A DNA stretch of 64,000 nucleotides from Betaproteobacteria bacterium (lineage in GTDB: Bacteria > Pseudomonadota > Gammaproteobacteria > Burkholderiales > Casimicrobiaceae). Location of the stretch: contig BOKS01000005.1 of the NCBI GenBank assembly GCA_016861105.1, positions 1 through 64,000 of the forward strand. The letters run 5' to 3'. Within the stretch, counting starts at the first letter, position 1. Every line of letters begins with the position of its first letter. The notes beneath the pieces are model-generated. The model made no database searches, was not told the origin of the DNA, and was given only the letters and a program-made list of their open reading frames with translations. A program made the translations under genes and the position numbers. Positions 19,903-29,647 of the stretch are shown piece after piece.

Positions 19903-20555
19903 GCCCCCTTCTTCGCCGGCGTCCTGGCCGCCGGGCGCACGACGACGGCGCCGCCCTCCGCGCCCGGGACCGCGCCCCTGACCAGCAGCAGGCCGCGCTC
20001 CTTGTCGACGCGCACCACCTTCAGCGTCTGCACGGTGCGCGTGACGTTGCCGTATTGGCCCGGCAGCTTCTTGCCCGGGAACACGCGGCCGGGATCCTGC
20101 GCCATCGAGATCGAGCCCGGCTTGTTGTGCGACACCGAGTTGCCGTGCGAGGCCCGGTTGGAGCTGAAGTTGTGCCGGCGGATCACGCCGGAGAAGCCGC
20201 GCCCCTTCGTCGTCCCGGTGACGTCGACGAGCTGTCCCTCGGCGAACGTGTCGACGCCGACGACGTCGCCCGGCTTGAACTTCGCCAGGTCCTCGGCGGC
20301 GACGTGGAACTCCCTGAGCGTCGTCCCCGCCTCCACGCCCGCCTTCGCGAGATGGCCCGCCTGCGGCTTGGCGACCCGCGAAGGGCGCCGCTTGCCGTAC
20401 GTGACCTGCACGGCCGCGTAGCCGTCGGTCTCGGGGGTCTTGACCTGGGTGACGCGGTTGTTGGCCACGTCGAGCACCGTCACCGGGACGGCCGTGCCGT
20501 CGTCGGCGAAGACGCGGGTCATGCCAATCTTGCGACCGACAAGTCCGAGTGCCAT
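19899..20555 (-). CDS. rplC: 50S ribosomal protein L3
   Basis: 218-residue protein, one of the first to assemble on 23S r[19 protein letters not shown] sets the start at 20555. [15 protein letters not shown] and the methylated-glutamine region [17 protein letters not shown] are present. The open frame upstream of 20555 is not homologous. Confidence 0.98.
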   Translation of the reverse strand: MALGLVGRKIGMTRVFADDGTAVPVTVLDVANNRVTQVKTPETDGYAAVQVTYGKRRPSRVAKPQAGHLAKAGVEAGTTLREFHVAAEDLAKFKPGDVVGVDTFAEGQLVDVTGTTKGRGFSGVIRRHNFSSNRASHGNSVSHNKPGSISMAQDPGRVFPGKKLPGQYGNVTRTVQTLKVVRVDKERGLLLVRGAVPGAEGGAVVVRPAARTPAKKGA

Positions 20556-20630
20556 GGTGATGCCTCTATCGTTGATGTTGGCCGGGAATCGCTCCCCGGT
20601 GCCGGCTGCAATTGGCCGGCGCTTCACTTC

Positions 20631-20781
20631 GGGAATGGGGAATGGGGAATGGTGGATGGGGCGCTCGATCGCGCGTCTCGCCCACTCCTCGACTTCCTCG
20701 TCCCGTGCCGCGTACTGCCTACTGCCCTGGACTCTCGCGGGATGGAGGGCAGGGCAGCCTGTTCGCCATTCCCCATTCCCC
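20631..20781. repeat. GGGAAT-run inverted element between rpsJ and rplC
   Basis: Three tandem GGGAATG-like heptamers (20631-20652) face their complement at 20766-20781, with 16 paired bases. The plus strand has four runs of three or more G with short AAT loops, so a G-quadruplex is conceivable. The 245-base gap between rpsJ and rplC contains no gene. Confidence 0.65.
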
Positions 20782-20800
20782 GCTCGCGCCTGTCGTCCCC

Positions 20801-21112
20801 CTACTGCAGCTTGATCTCCACGTCGACGCCCGCCGGCAGGTCGAGCTTCATCAGCTGGTCCACCGTCTTGTCGGTCGGGTCGATGATGTCCATCAGCCTC
20901 AGGTGCGTGCGGATCTCGAACTGGTCGCGCGACGTCTTGTTGACGTGCGGCGAGCGAAGGACGTTGTAGCGCTCGATCTTCGTCGGCAGCGGGACGGGTC
21001 CCTTGACGACCGCGCCCGAGCGCTTCGCCGTCTCGACGATCTCCAGCGCCGACTGGTCGATCAGCTTGTAGTCAAACGCCTTCAGGCGGATGCGGATGCG
21101 TTGGTTCTGCAT
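20801..21112 (-). CDS. rpsJ: 30S ribosomal protein S10 (NusE)
   Basis: 103-residue protein that also serves as the NusE antitermination factor. [19 protein letters not shown] fixes the start at 21112, eight codons inside the longer open frame. [24 protein letters not shown] is the tRNA-proximal loop. Confidence 0.98.
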   Translation of the reverse strand: MQNQRIRIRLKAFDYKLIDQSALEIVETAKRSGAVVKGPVPLPTKIERYNVLRSPHVNKTSRDQFEIRTHLRLMDIIDPTDKTVDQLMKLDLPAGVDVEIKLQ

Positions 21113-21137
21113 GCTGGTTCCTTCGGAATCGGGCATC

Positions 21138-21300
21138 GGGAATGGGGAACGGGGAATGGCGGAGAAGGTGCCTCCACGAGGCGCTCCACCGATCCGCTGC
21201 CTTCCCCTCCCGTCCCGCTCCTCGTGCTGCCTTGTTCGTCCCGAGATCAGTTCAACGGGAAACGGGACACCGTCGTCCCCGGTCCCGAGGCCCCATTCCC
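21138..21300. repeat. Second GGGAAT-run element, between tuf and rpsJ
   Basis: GGGAATGGGG-like runs at 21138-21159 face a complementary 10-base arm at 21291-21300. The layout resembles the element in the next gap (20631-20781). It occupies most of the 195-base gap between tuf and rpsJ. Confidence 0.55.
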
Positions 21301-21307
21301 GCCGTCG

Positions 21308-22498
<1,191 letters not shown>

Positions 22499-22614
22499 CG
22501 CTGTCCCGCCTCGTCGTTGACTGTTTCGTCCGGCCCGCCGGGCCGCGCCTGCGCTCCGGACCCGACCTCACCACCGCGCGGGAGCAGGGGTCTCTCCCGC
22601 GCGCCTTGCCCTAC

Positions 22615-22689
<75 letters not shown>

Positions 22690-22757
22690 GTCGTACCGTC
22701 CGCGGCGCCGGCTGCCCTCGTCCGCGGCGCCGTCCGCCAGTGCTCGTCGTTGCGTCG

Positions 22758-22831
22758 TGGAGCGGGTGAAGGGAATCGAACCCTCGTCGTAAGCTTGGAA
22801 GGCTTCTGCTCTACCATTGAGCTACACCCGC
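22758..22831 (-). tRNA. tRNA-Gly (TCC)
   Basis: 74 nt with encoded CCA. The acceptor stem pairs GCGGGTG with CACCCGC; the anticodon loop is CTTCCAA. The T-loop GTTCGATTC is normal. Confidence 0.96.
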
Positions 22832-22996
22832 GGTTCAGGGGTCAGGCCACACAGGACAGCGAGCGCAGCCGCCGGCGATTCCGGTGGCGGCACCTGCCTC
22901 GCGGCAGCGTTCCCGCGAAGGCCGGGCCGCGCTCGTGCGCGGCCACCGAACACTCCCGTGCCCCTGTGACCTGTCCTCTGAGCCGTGATTCCCGAA

Positions 22997-23081
<85 letters not shown>

Positions 23082-23094
23082 GACGAAACGGGGA

Positions 23095-23124
23095 ACTATA
23101 GCAGGCGGGGCCGGAGGGGGTCAA
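23095..23124 (-). promoter_or_regulatory. Promoter of the tRNA-tuf-ribosomal protein transcript
   Basis: TTGACC (23119-23124) and TATAGT (23095-23100) on the minus strand are 18 bases apart, with a TGC extended -10. It lies 13 bases upstream of tRNA-Tyr. It is the only strong promoter seen ahead of the whole block. Confidence 0.65.
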
Positions 23125-23233
23125 ACGCGCGGCCACCGCGGAGGTCTCCGGCCCGGACCGACTGACGCCTCCAGACTGCGGCGTCGCGCCGAAAAGCGGA
23201 CGTCCGGTCATCGGCCGGTCATCCGGATCGGCG

Positions 23234-25231
23234 ATGCTGGTCGATTCCGACCACACGCCCCGCGCCGCTGCCGTGCCGAGTCCCCGCGGGCGCCAGTCCC
23301 CCGGCGCCCTCCGCCCCGCCCCCCAGGATCTCCGCCGCGACCTTGCGCTCGCGGGCGCGCTGCGCGCCGTCGAGGAACTCCGCCGGTCGGCCCTCGCGCT
23401 GGAAGCGGATTTCGCCGGCACGCTGGCCGGCACGGACCCGCTCCGCCGCGAGAGCCTGCGCAACCTGCTGCACTACCTGGCCGTGCGGCGGCACGACCTG
23501 CGCCAACTCCAGTACGCCCTCGCCCGGCTGGGGCTGTCCTCGCTCGGGCGGATGGAGTCGCACGTGCTCGCGTCGCTGGACGCCGTCCTCGACGCGCTCC
23601 ACCGCCTGGCCGGCCGCCCGGCGCCGGCCGACCTGGGACGCCGGACGCCGGTCGACTTCGACACCGGCCGCGCCATCCTGGCCGAGCAGGCCGCCGCCGT
23701 GCTGGGTCCGGCCCGGCGCCGCGGACCGACACGGATCATGGTGACCCTCCCGTCGGAAGCCGCCACCGATGCGTCGCTGGTCGCCGACCTGATCGACGAA
23801 GGCATGCAGATCGCCCGCGTCAACGGCGCGCACGACGATCAAGCCGCGTGGTCGCGCATGATCCGGCACGTGCACGTCGCATCGCGCAGGCTCGCCAAGC
23901 CGTGCCTCGTGTCCTTCGATCTCGCCGGTCCGAAGCTGCGGATCGGCCCGATGGCACCCGGCCCGGCCGCGGCGCGCTGGCATCCGCGCCGCGATCCCCT
24001 CGGCCGCGTCGTCGAGCCCGCCCGCGTCGTCCTGGCGGGAGGCAAGGACCCGCCCCCCGGCGCCATCCCCGTCGAACCCGGCTTCGCGCGCCGCGCCCGT
24101 CCCGGCGACGCCATCGACCTCGTCGACACCCGCGGACGCACACGGACGCTCGCGGTCCGCGCGGCGCGGGGCGGAGTTCTGGAGTGCACCGCCGACGCGA
24201 CCGCGTACGTGCAGCCCGGCGTCGAGCTGACGCTGCGGCGCCACGGCAAGCGCGTGGCGCGCGGCACGATCGGTGCGATCGCCCCGCTGCCGGGTACGAT
24301 CGTGCTGGCCCCGGGTGACGAGGTCGACCTCGTGCTCGGCGACGCCCCGGGACGCGAGGCCCTGCGCGACGCCGGAGGGCTTCGCATCCAGCCCGCGGCG
24401 GTGTCCTGCGCACTTCCCGAGGTGTTCCGCTGCGTGCGCGTCGGCGACCGCGTGATGTTCGACGACGCTCGCGTGGTCGGCAGCGTCGTCGAGGCCGCCG
24501 GGGACCGGATGCGCATCCGGGTCAGCCAGTGCTCCGGCGGGCGCGTGCGCCTGCGCGGCGAGAAGGGCATCAACTTTCCCGACTCGGACCTCGCGCTGCC
24601 CGCGCTGACCGAGAAGGACCGCGCGGACCTCGCCTTCGCGGTGCGCCAGGCCGACCTGGTCGCGCTGTCGTTCGTCCAGCGCCCGGAGGACGTCGACGCG
24701 CTGTTGGCCGAGCTCCGCTCGCTCGGCGCTCCGCCTTGCGGCATCGTGCTGAAGATCGAGACCCAGCGCGCGTTCCGCGACCTGCCGCGGCTGCTGATCG
24801 CGGCGATGCGCCATCCGCACGTCGCGGTGATGGTGGCGCGGGGCGACCTCGGGGTCGAGGTGGGCTTCGAACGCCTCTCCGAGGTGCAGGAGGAGATCCT
24901 GTGGCTCTGCGAGGCGGCGCACGTTCCGGTGATCTGGGCCACGCAGGTGCTCGAGTCGCTCGCGAAGGGCGGGCTGCCCTCGCGCGCGGAGGTGACCGAC
25001 GCGGCAATGGCGGTGCGCGCGGAGTGCGTGATGCTGAACAAGGGGCCCTACATCCGCGAAACGCTTAGGTTCCTGCACGACGTGCTGGGGCGCATGCAGT
25101 CGCACCACGACAAGAAGACCGCGCTGCTGCGCAAGCTTTCGATCTCCGAGATGCCTTCTCCGCGCCGCCTTCCCCCGTCGCGCCGCACCCCCCGTCCGGC
25201 GCCGCAACCCGTGGCGTTGCCCGACGGGTAG
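23234..25231 (+). CDS. Divergent pyruvate kinase with N-terminal helical extension
   Basis: 665-residue protein. Residues 1 to about 165 form an Arg/Leu-rich helical region of unknown function. A pyruvate kinase barrel follows: RIMVTLPSEA, RVNGAH (RxN of the active site), FDLAGPKLRIG, LVALSFVQRPEDV, GIVLKIETQRAF (catalytic Lys and metal-binding Glu), VMVARGDLGVEVG, and IWATQVLESLAKGGLPSRAEV. The C-terminal allosteric domain is missing; only a Pro/Arg tail follows. The residue after GP in DLAGPK is Lys where K+-dependent enzymes have Glu, a change linked to K+-independence. The usual Ser and Thr K+ ligands are Ala and Leu. It diverges from the tRNA-tuf promoter. The barrel region also holds an insertion between LRIG and the second CVRVGDRVMFDD copy of the lid region. 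Confidence 0.75.
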   Translation: MLVDSDHTPRAAAVPSPRGRQSPGALRPAPQDLRRDLALAGALRAVEELRRSALALEADFAGTLAGTDPLRRESLRNLLHYLAVRRHDLRQLQYALARLGLSSLGRMESHVLASLDAVLDALHRLAGRPAPADLGRRTPVDFDTGRAILAEQAAAVLGPARRRGPTRIMVTLPSEAATDASLVADLIDEGMQIARVNGAHDDQAAWSRMIRHVHVASRRLAKPCLVSFDLAGPKLRIGPMAPGPAAARWHPRRDPLGRVVEPARVVLAGGKDPPPGAIPVEPGFARRARPGDAIDLVDTRGRTRTLAVRAARGGVLECTADATAYVQPGVELTLRRHGKRVARGTIGAIAPLPGTIVLAPGDEVDLVLGDAPGREALRDAGGLRIQPAAVSCALPEVFRCVRVGDRVMFDDARVVGSVVEAAGDRMRIRVSQCSGGRVRLRGEKGINFPDSDLALPALTEKDRADLAFAVRQADLVALSFVQRPEDVDALLAELRSLGAPPCGIVLKIETQRAFRDLPRLLIAAMRHPHVAVMVARGDLGVEVGFERLSEVQEEILWLCEAAHVPVIWATQVLESLAKGGLPSRAEVTDAAMAVRAECVMLNKGPYIRETLRFLHDVLGRMQSHHDKKTALLRKLSISEMPSPRRLPPSRRTPRPAPQPVALPDG

Positions 25232-25234
25232 GGG

Positions 25235-25270
25235 CGACCGGCAGGCGGCCGCGCGCCGCCGGCCCGGTCG
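25235..25270 (+). repeat. Hairpin after the pyruvate kinase gene
   Basis: Arms CGACCGG and CCGGTCG with a GC-rich 22-nt loop lie four bases after the stop. No U-tract follows, so it is a weak terminator candidate. Confidence 0.3.
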
Positions 25271-25342
25271 TCACGAGGACGTCACAGTCGCACGCTATCG
25301 TGGCGCGTTCGCATCCCGCACGCCCCGTCCTGCCGCCGCATC

Positions 25343-25654
25343 GTGACGACCTTCGACGACACCCTGCTGCCCGGCGCGGCCGACTGCGAGCGGATCCTCG
25401 ACGAGGCGTGCGGCCTCGCGGCGCGACACGCATTCGGCCCGCGCCTCCTCGCGCTGGTGGACGTCGCGTCGGGGCACCTCGACCGCATCGACGTGCGGCT
25501 GCTGGCGCTGCATCCGCTGCGGCACGCGCCGGCCTTCGCCACGGCGGCGCGCCTGCAGCGCCGCCTCGAGCAGGTGCAGGCCGCCATCCCTCGTCCGGCG
25601 CGCGTGCGCCCGCACCGCGAGCGCGATCGGGACGCGGCCGCGCGCACCCCCTGA
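25343..25654 (+). CDS. Hypothetical protein, 103 residues
   Basis: Not recognised. A GTG start at 25343 gives a soluble, Leu/Ala/Arg-rich protein with helical segments (ERILDEACGLAARHAFGPRLLALVDV, given here in part by position 15-40) and a basic C-terminus. Third-position GC is high and even through the frame, which supports coding. No strong ribosome site is visible, so the start is uncertain. It lies between the pyruvate kinase gene and a convergent small gene. Confidence 0.45.
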   Translation: MTTFDDTLLPGAADCERILDEACGLAARHAFGPRLLALVDVASGHLDRIDVRLLALHPLRHAPAFATAARLQRRLEQVQAAIPRPARVRPHRERDRDAAARTP

Positions 25655-25685
25655 CGCGCGCGAACACGTCGGGCGCCGCGGCCGG

Positions 25686-25922
25686 CTACCGCTGCATCTT
25701 GTCGCGGACCTTCTTGAGCGCGTCGATGAACCCGTTGAGGCCCGACTTGTCGAAACCGCGCCCGTCGACGTCGAAGGCGATCAGCAGCCGCTTGTGGTCC
25801 TCGGAGAGATGGAGGATCACGCTTCCGCAGCGTCCGAGATCGACGTGCTTGCCGCTCTTTCCCTTGCATCGTGGGGCTCCCTCGTGGAATGAATGGAGCG
25901 TCGCGCCCGCGCGCCTGCGCAC
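25686..25922 (-). CDS. Small hypothetical protein, start unclear or frameshifted
   Basis: The C-terminal 55 residues look like a real compact domain (GSVILHLSEDHKRLLIAF, DVDGRGFDKSGLNGFIDALK) with high third-position GC, ending at 25686. The only ATG with a good ribosome site (GAGGGA, ATG at 25867-25869) is in another frame. In-frame starts are GTG at 25922 or 25928, with poor context. Either a single-base change occurred near codons 2-8, or an unusual start is used. The family was not recognised. It is divergent from ppk1. Confidence 0.45.
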   Translation of the reverse strand: MRRRAGATLHSFHEGAPRCKGKSGKHVDLGRCGSVILHLSEDHKRLLIAFDVDGRGFDKSGLNGFIDALKKVRDKMQR

Positions 25923-26054
25923 GGGCACGCCGCAGGCGCGTTTATGGCCGATTCCCGCGCGGCGTGGTGTCACACACGGTCGCGTGACCCGGTGATCCAT
26001 CCCGGGGCCGCGGGCGCCGTCATCCAACTGCCACACGAACGCCGCGACGCCGCG

Positions 26055-28214
26055 ATGAGGGACGACACGACCGCCGACGCCTGCGACGGGTTTCCCGCGC
26101 GCGGCGACGTGCTCGTCCACGCGTGGGGCGATCGCGACTACTCCTGGCTCGAGTTCAACCGGCGCGTGCTGCACGAGGCGCAGGACGAGCGCACGCCGCT
26201 GCTCGAGCGGCTCAAGTTCCTCGCCATCTTCGGCTCGAACCTCGACGAGTTCTTCATGAAGCGCGTCGGGATGCTGCGCGGCAAGGCGCGAGCCGAGAGC
26301 GAGGACGATCCCGTGGCGCCCGCTGGAGATTCCCGCGAGCGCCTCGCCACGATCCGGATGCTCGTGCAGGACATGCTGGAGGAGCAGGCGGCGTGCTATC
26401 GGCACCTGCGCACCCGCCTCGCGGGGCACGGCGTCGTGCTCGCCGAGTGGTCGTCGCTGGACGGGGCCCAGCGCGAGGAAGCCGGCGCGTACTTCGACGC
26501 CAACGTCTCGCCGGCGCTGACCCCGCTCGGGTTCGATCCCGCGCACCCGTTTCCGTTCATGTCGAACCTGTCCACGAACTGGGGCTTCCTGCTGCGCCGG
26601 CGCGGCAGCGACGAGATCGTGCCGGTGCGCGTCAAGAGTCCGGGCGTGCTGCCGCAGTGGATCGAGCTGCATGCGAACGTGGGCCCGGGCGAGCGGCGCT
26701 TCGTCGGTCTGGAGGACCTGATCAGGCACAACGCGGCGAAGCTGTTCCCGGGCATGGACATCGAGAGCGCGACGCTCTTCCGCATCCTGCGCAACGCCGA
26801 GGTCGACCTCGACGAGGACGAAGGCGAGACGCTTCGCGACGCGATCCTGGAGGCGTTGCGCGAGCGGCGCTTCCAGCCGGTGGTGCGCATCGACTTCGCA
26901 CCCGGCGCTGCCCCCGAGATCCGGCGCGCGCTCCTCGACCGGTTCGGGCTCGACGAGCAGGACGTCTACGAGGCCCCGGAGCTCGTGGACTACACCGACC
27001 TCTTCCAGATCGCCTCGCTGGACCTGCCCGACCTGCGCGACCCGCCGTGGACGCCGCTGGCGCCCACGCGCATCCCCGACGGTTCGGGCGACATCTTCGC
27101 CGCGATCGCCGCGGGCGACGTGCTGGTGCACCACCCGTACGAGAGCTTCGACGCGTCGGTCGAGCGGTTCATCGACGACGCCGCGGACGACCCGCAGACG
27201 CTCGCCATCAAGATGACCGTCTACCGCGTCGGCGACGACACGCCCTTCGTGCGGTCGCTGATCCGTGCCGCGGAGGCCGGCCGGCAGGTGGCGTGCATCG
27301 TCGAGGTGAAGGCGCGCTTCGACGAGGCGCGCAACCTCTACTGGGCGCAGGAGCTCGAGAAGGTCGGCGCGCACGTCGTCTACGGCGTGCTCGGGCTCAA
27401 GACCCACACCAAGCTCGCGCTCGTCGTCCGCCGGGAGGCCGGCGGGCTGCGGTGCTACGCGCACATCGGGACCGGCAACTACCACGTGCGCACCGCGCGC
27501 GTCTACACGGACGTCGGGCTCTTCACCTGCGACCCGGCGATCACCGCCGACGTCGTCAACCTCTTCCACTACTTCACCGGCCGCTCGGACATGCCGCGGT
27601 TCTCGCGCCTGCTGGTCGCGCCGGGCGACATGCGCGACCGGTTCGTCGCGCTGATCCGCCGCGAGATCGGGCACGCCCGCGCCGGGCGACCGGCACGCAT
27701 CGTCGCGAAGATGAACCAGCTGGAGGACATGACGGTGTGCCGGGCGCTGGTCGCCGCGTCGCAGGCCGGGGTCGAGGTCGACCTCGTGGTGCGGGGCTTC
27801 TGCTGCCTGCGGCCCGGCGTGCCGGAATGGACGGAGCGCATCCGCGTGCGCTCGGTGATCGGCCGCTTCCTCGAGCACGCGCGCATCTTCCACTTCGCCG
27901 ACGGCCGCGACGACCCGCTCGACGGCGACTTCTACCTCGGCTCGGCGGACTGGATGTACCGCAACCTCTCGCGGCGCGTCGAGGCCGCGGTCCCGGTCGC
28001 CGAGCGGTCGCTCAAGGCGAGGCTGTGGGAGATCCTCGACGCGAACCTGCGCGACCGGCGCCAGGCGTGGCGGATGCTGCCCGACGGGCGCTACGAGCAG
28101 CTGCAGCCCGCGCCGGGCGCAACGGGGCCCGAGTCGCTCGGGGCGCAGCTTGCGCTGATGGAGAGCGCCCGCCGGCGTGCCGCGTCGCAGGCGCTGCCGG
28201 TCGCCGTCTCGTAG
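26055..28214 (+). CDS. ppk1: Polyphosphate kinase 1
   Basis: 719-residue membrane-associated enzyme making polyphosphate from ATP reversibly. The start at 26055 is chosen because the family N-terminus (YSWLEFNRRVLHEA, LLERLKFLAIFGSNLDEFFM) follows soon after; the open frame extends 54 codons upstream with no homology. Further landmarks are the middle-domain KMTVYRVGDDTPFV, the autophosphorylated His in GLKTHTKLALVV, and CYAHIGTGNYH. The C-terminal LPDGRYEQLQP is typical. The pst/pho genes 18 kb away are functionally related, but no clear Pho box was found before ppk1. Confidence 0.95.
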   Translation: MRDDTTADACDGFPARGDVLVHAWGDRDYSWLEFNRRVLHEAQDERTPLLERLKFLAIFGSNLDEFFMKRVGMLRGKARAESEDDPVAPAGDSRERLATIRMLVQDMLEEQAACYRHLRTRLAGHGVVLAEWSSLDGAQREEAGAYFDANVSPALTPLGFDPAHPFPFMSNLSTNWGFLLRRRGSDEIVPVRVKSPGVLPQWIELHANVGPGERRFVGLEDLIRHNAAKLFPGMDIESATLFRILRNAEVDLDEDEGETLRDAILEALRERRFQPVVRIDFAPGAAPEIRRALLDRFGLDEQDVYEAPELVDYTDLFQIASLDLPDLRDPPWTPLAPTRIPDGSGDIFAAIAAGDVLVHHPYESFDASVERFIDDAADDPQTLAIKMTVYRVGDDTPFVRSLIRAAEAGRQVACIVEVKARFDEARNLYWAQELEKVGAHVVYGVLGLKTHTKLALVVRREAGGLRCYAHIGTGNYHVRTARVYTDVGLFTCDPAITADVVNLFHYFTGRSDMPRFSRLLVAPGDMRDRFVALIRREIGHARAGRPARIVAKMNQLEDMTVCRALVAASQAGVEVDLVVRGFCCLRPGVPEWTERIRVRSVIGRFLEHARIFHFADGRDDPLDGDFYLGSADWMYRNLSRRVEAAVPVAERSLKARLWEILDANLRDRRQAWRMLPDGRYEQLQPAPGATGPESLGAQLALMESARRRAASQALPVAVS

Positions 28215-28230
28215 GCAGCGTGGGGAAGGC

Positions 28231-28653
28231 TCACGCGGCCGCGCCGGCTGCGACCCACGCGGCGAGGACCGGCGCGGCGAGCGCCCCCCACGTCAACGCG
28301 AGGATCGCGAGCGCGACCAGCACGGCCGCGCTGCCCAGGTCCTTGGCGCGCTTCGACAGGCGGTGGGTGTCGAGCCCGATCCGGTCGATCGCGGCCTCGA
28401 CGCTCGAGTTCAGCAGCTCGACCACCAGCACCAGCAGCACGGATGCGACGAGGAGCACGCGTTCCACCGCGGCGACCGGAATCAGGCATGCGACTGGCAG
28501 GAGGACGACCGCCATCGCGATCTCCTGCCGGAACGCGCTTTCGTGCCGGAAGGCGATCGCCAGGCCGGAGAGCGAATAGAAGAACGCGCTGAGCAGGCGT
28601 CGCAGGCCCCGCCGTCCCTTGTGGGGGCTCTCGCCGTCAGCCGGCGCGTGCAC
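28231..28653 (-). CDS. dgkA: Diacylglycerol kinase
   Basis: 140-residue inner-membrane enzyme recycling diacylglycerol to phosphatidate. The signature ELLNSSVEAAIDRIG plus RLSKRAKDLGSAAV is clear, and SAFRQEI marks the amphipathic surface helix. Three membrane helices are predicted. A GTG at 28653, overlapping the upstream glycosyltransferase by 17 bases, is preferred to the ATG at 28791, which would lie deep within that gene. Confidence 0.88.
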   Translation of the reverse strand: MHAPADGESPHKGRRGLRRLLSAFFYSLSGLAIAFRHESAFRQEIAMAVVLLPVACLIPVAAVERVLLVASVLLVLVVELLNSSVEAAIDRIGLDTHRLSKRAKDLGSAAVLVALAILALTWGALAAPVLAAWVAAGAAA

Positions 28654-29647
28654 GGTTCGGCCGCAGGTGATGCAGGAACTGCGCGGTCGCGCGCTCCCAG
28701 GAGTAGTCGAGCGCGCATGCGCGCACGACGCCGCGGTCCAGCGCCCGCGCGCGCTTCGCCGCTGCGGCGAGATCCTCGTCCAGCACGCCACTTCGTCCCG
28801 GCTCCACCACGTCGACCGGGCCCGGCACCGGGTACGCGGCGATCGGCGTGCCGCTCGCCATCGCCTCGAGTAGCACGAGGCCGAAGGTATCGGTGCGGCT
28901 GGGGAACACGAAGACGTCGGCGCTGCGGAAGTGCGCCGCCAGCTCCTCGCCGCGCTTCGCGCCGGTGAAGACCGCCTCCGGGTGGCGCTCCTGAAGCGCT
29001 GCGCGCTGCGGGCCGTCGCCCACGACGACCTTGGTGCCCGGCAGGTCGAGGCGCAGGAAGGCCTCGATGTTCTTCTCCACCGCGACCCGGCCCACGTACA
29101 TGTGGACCGGCATCCTCCAGCCGCTGACCAGTCGCGGGCCCGGTTGGAACAGCTGCGTGTCCACGCCGCGGGACCACATCGCGAGGTTGTGAAAGCCGCG
29201 GCGCTGCAGGTCGTCGCGGATCGAGCGCGTCGCCACCATCACGGCGCTTGCCGGCGCGTGGAACCGCCGCAGCCACGCATACGTGACCGCGACTGGAAGG
29301 CGGATGCGCGCCCGGACATACTCCGGGAAGCGGGTGTGATAGGCGGTGGTGAACGCGAGCCGGCGCGCGAGGCACCACCGGCGTGCCGCCTGGCCCAGCG
29401 GGCCCTCGGTGGCGATGTGCACGGCGTCGGGCGCGAAGGCATCGGCGAGGGCGGCGAACCGCCGGAAGGGCGCGACCGCGAGCCGGATCTCCGGGTAGCT
29501 CGGGCACGGAATCGTGCGGAACCCCTCCGGCCCGACGACCTCGACCTCGTGCCCGGCATTGCGCATTCCATCGATCGTGCGACCGAGCGTGATGACCACG
29601 CCGTTGACCTGCGGGGACCACGCGTCAGTTGCAAGCAGGATGCGCAT
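28637..29647 (-). CDS. Glycosyltransferase family 4 (GT-B fold)
   Basis: 336-residue transferase starting MRILLATDAWSPQVNGVV. YHTRFPEYVRARI, YVGRVAVEKNIEAFL and VFPSRTDTFGLVLLEAMASG with the GT4 E-x7-E region are visible. Similar proteins are often annotated as alpha-mannosyl or glycolipid transferases; the acceptor cannot be told. The start overlaps the upstream phosphoesterase by 23 bases. With dgkA and the phosphoesterase it suggests an envelope lipid role. Confidence 0.85.
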   Translation of the reverse strand: MRILLATDAWSPQVNGVVITLGRTIDGMRNAGHEVEVVGPEGFRTIPCPSYPEIRLAVAPFRRFAALADAFAPDAVHIATEGPLGQAARRWCLARRLAFTTAYHTRFPEYVRARIRLPVAVTYAWLRRFHAPASAVMVATRSIRDDLQRRGFHNLAMWSRGVDTQLFQPGPRLVSGWRMPVHMYVGRVAVEKNIEAFLRLDLPGTKVVVGDGPQRAALQERHPEAVFTGAKRGEELAAHFRSADVFVFPSRTDTFGLVLLEAMASGTPIAAYPVPGPVDVVEPGRSGVLDEDLAAAAKRARALDRGVVRACALDYSWERATAQFLHHLRPNRARAG

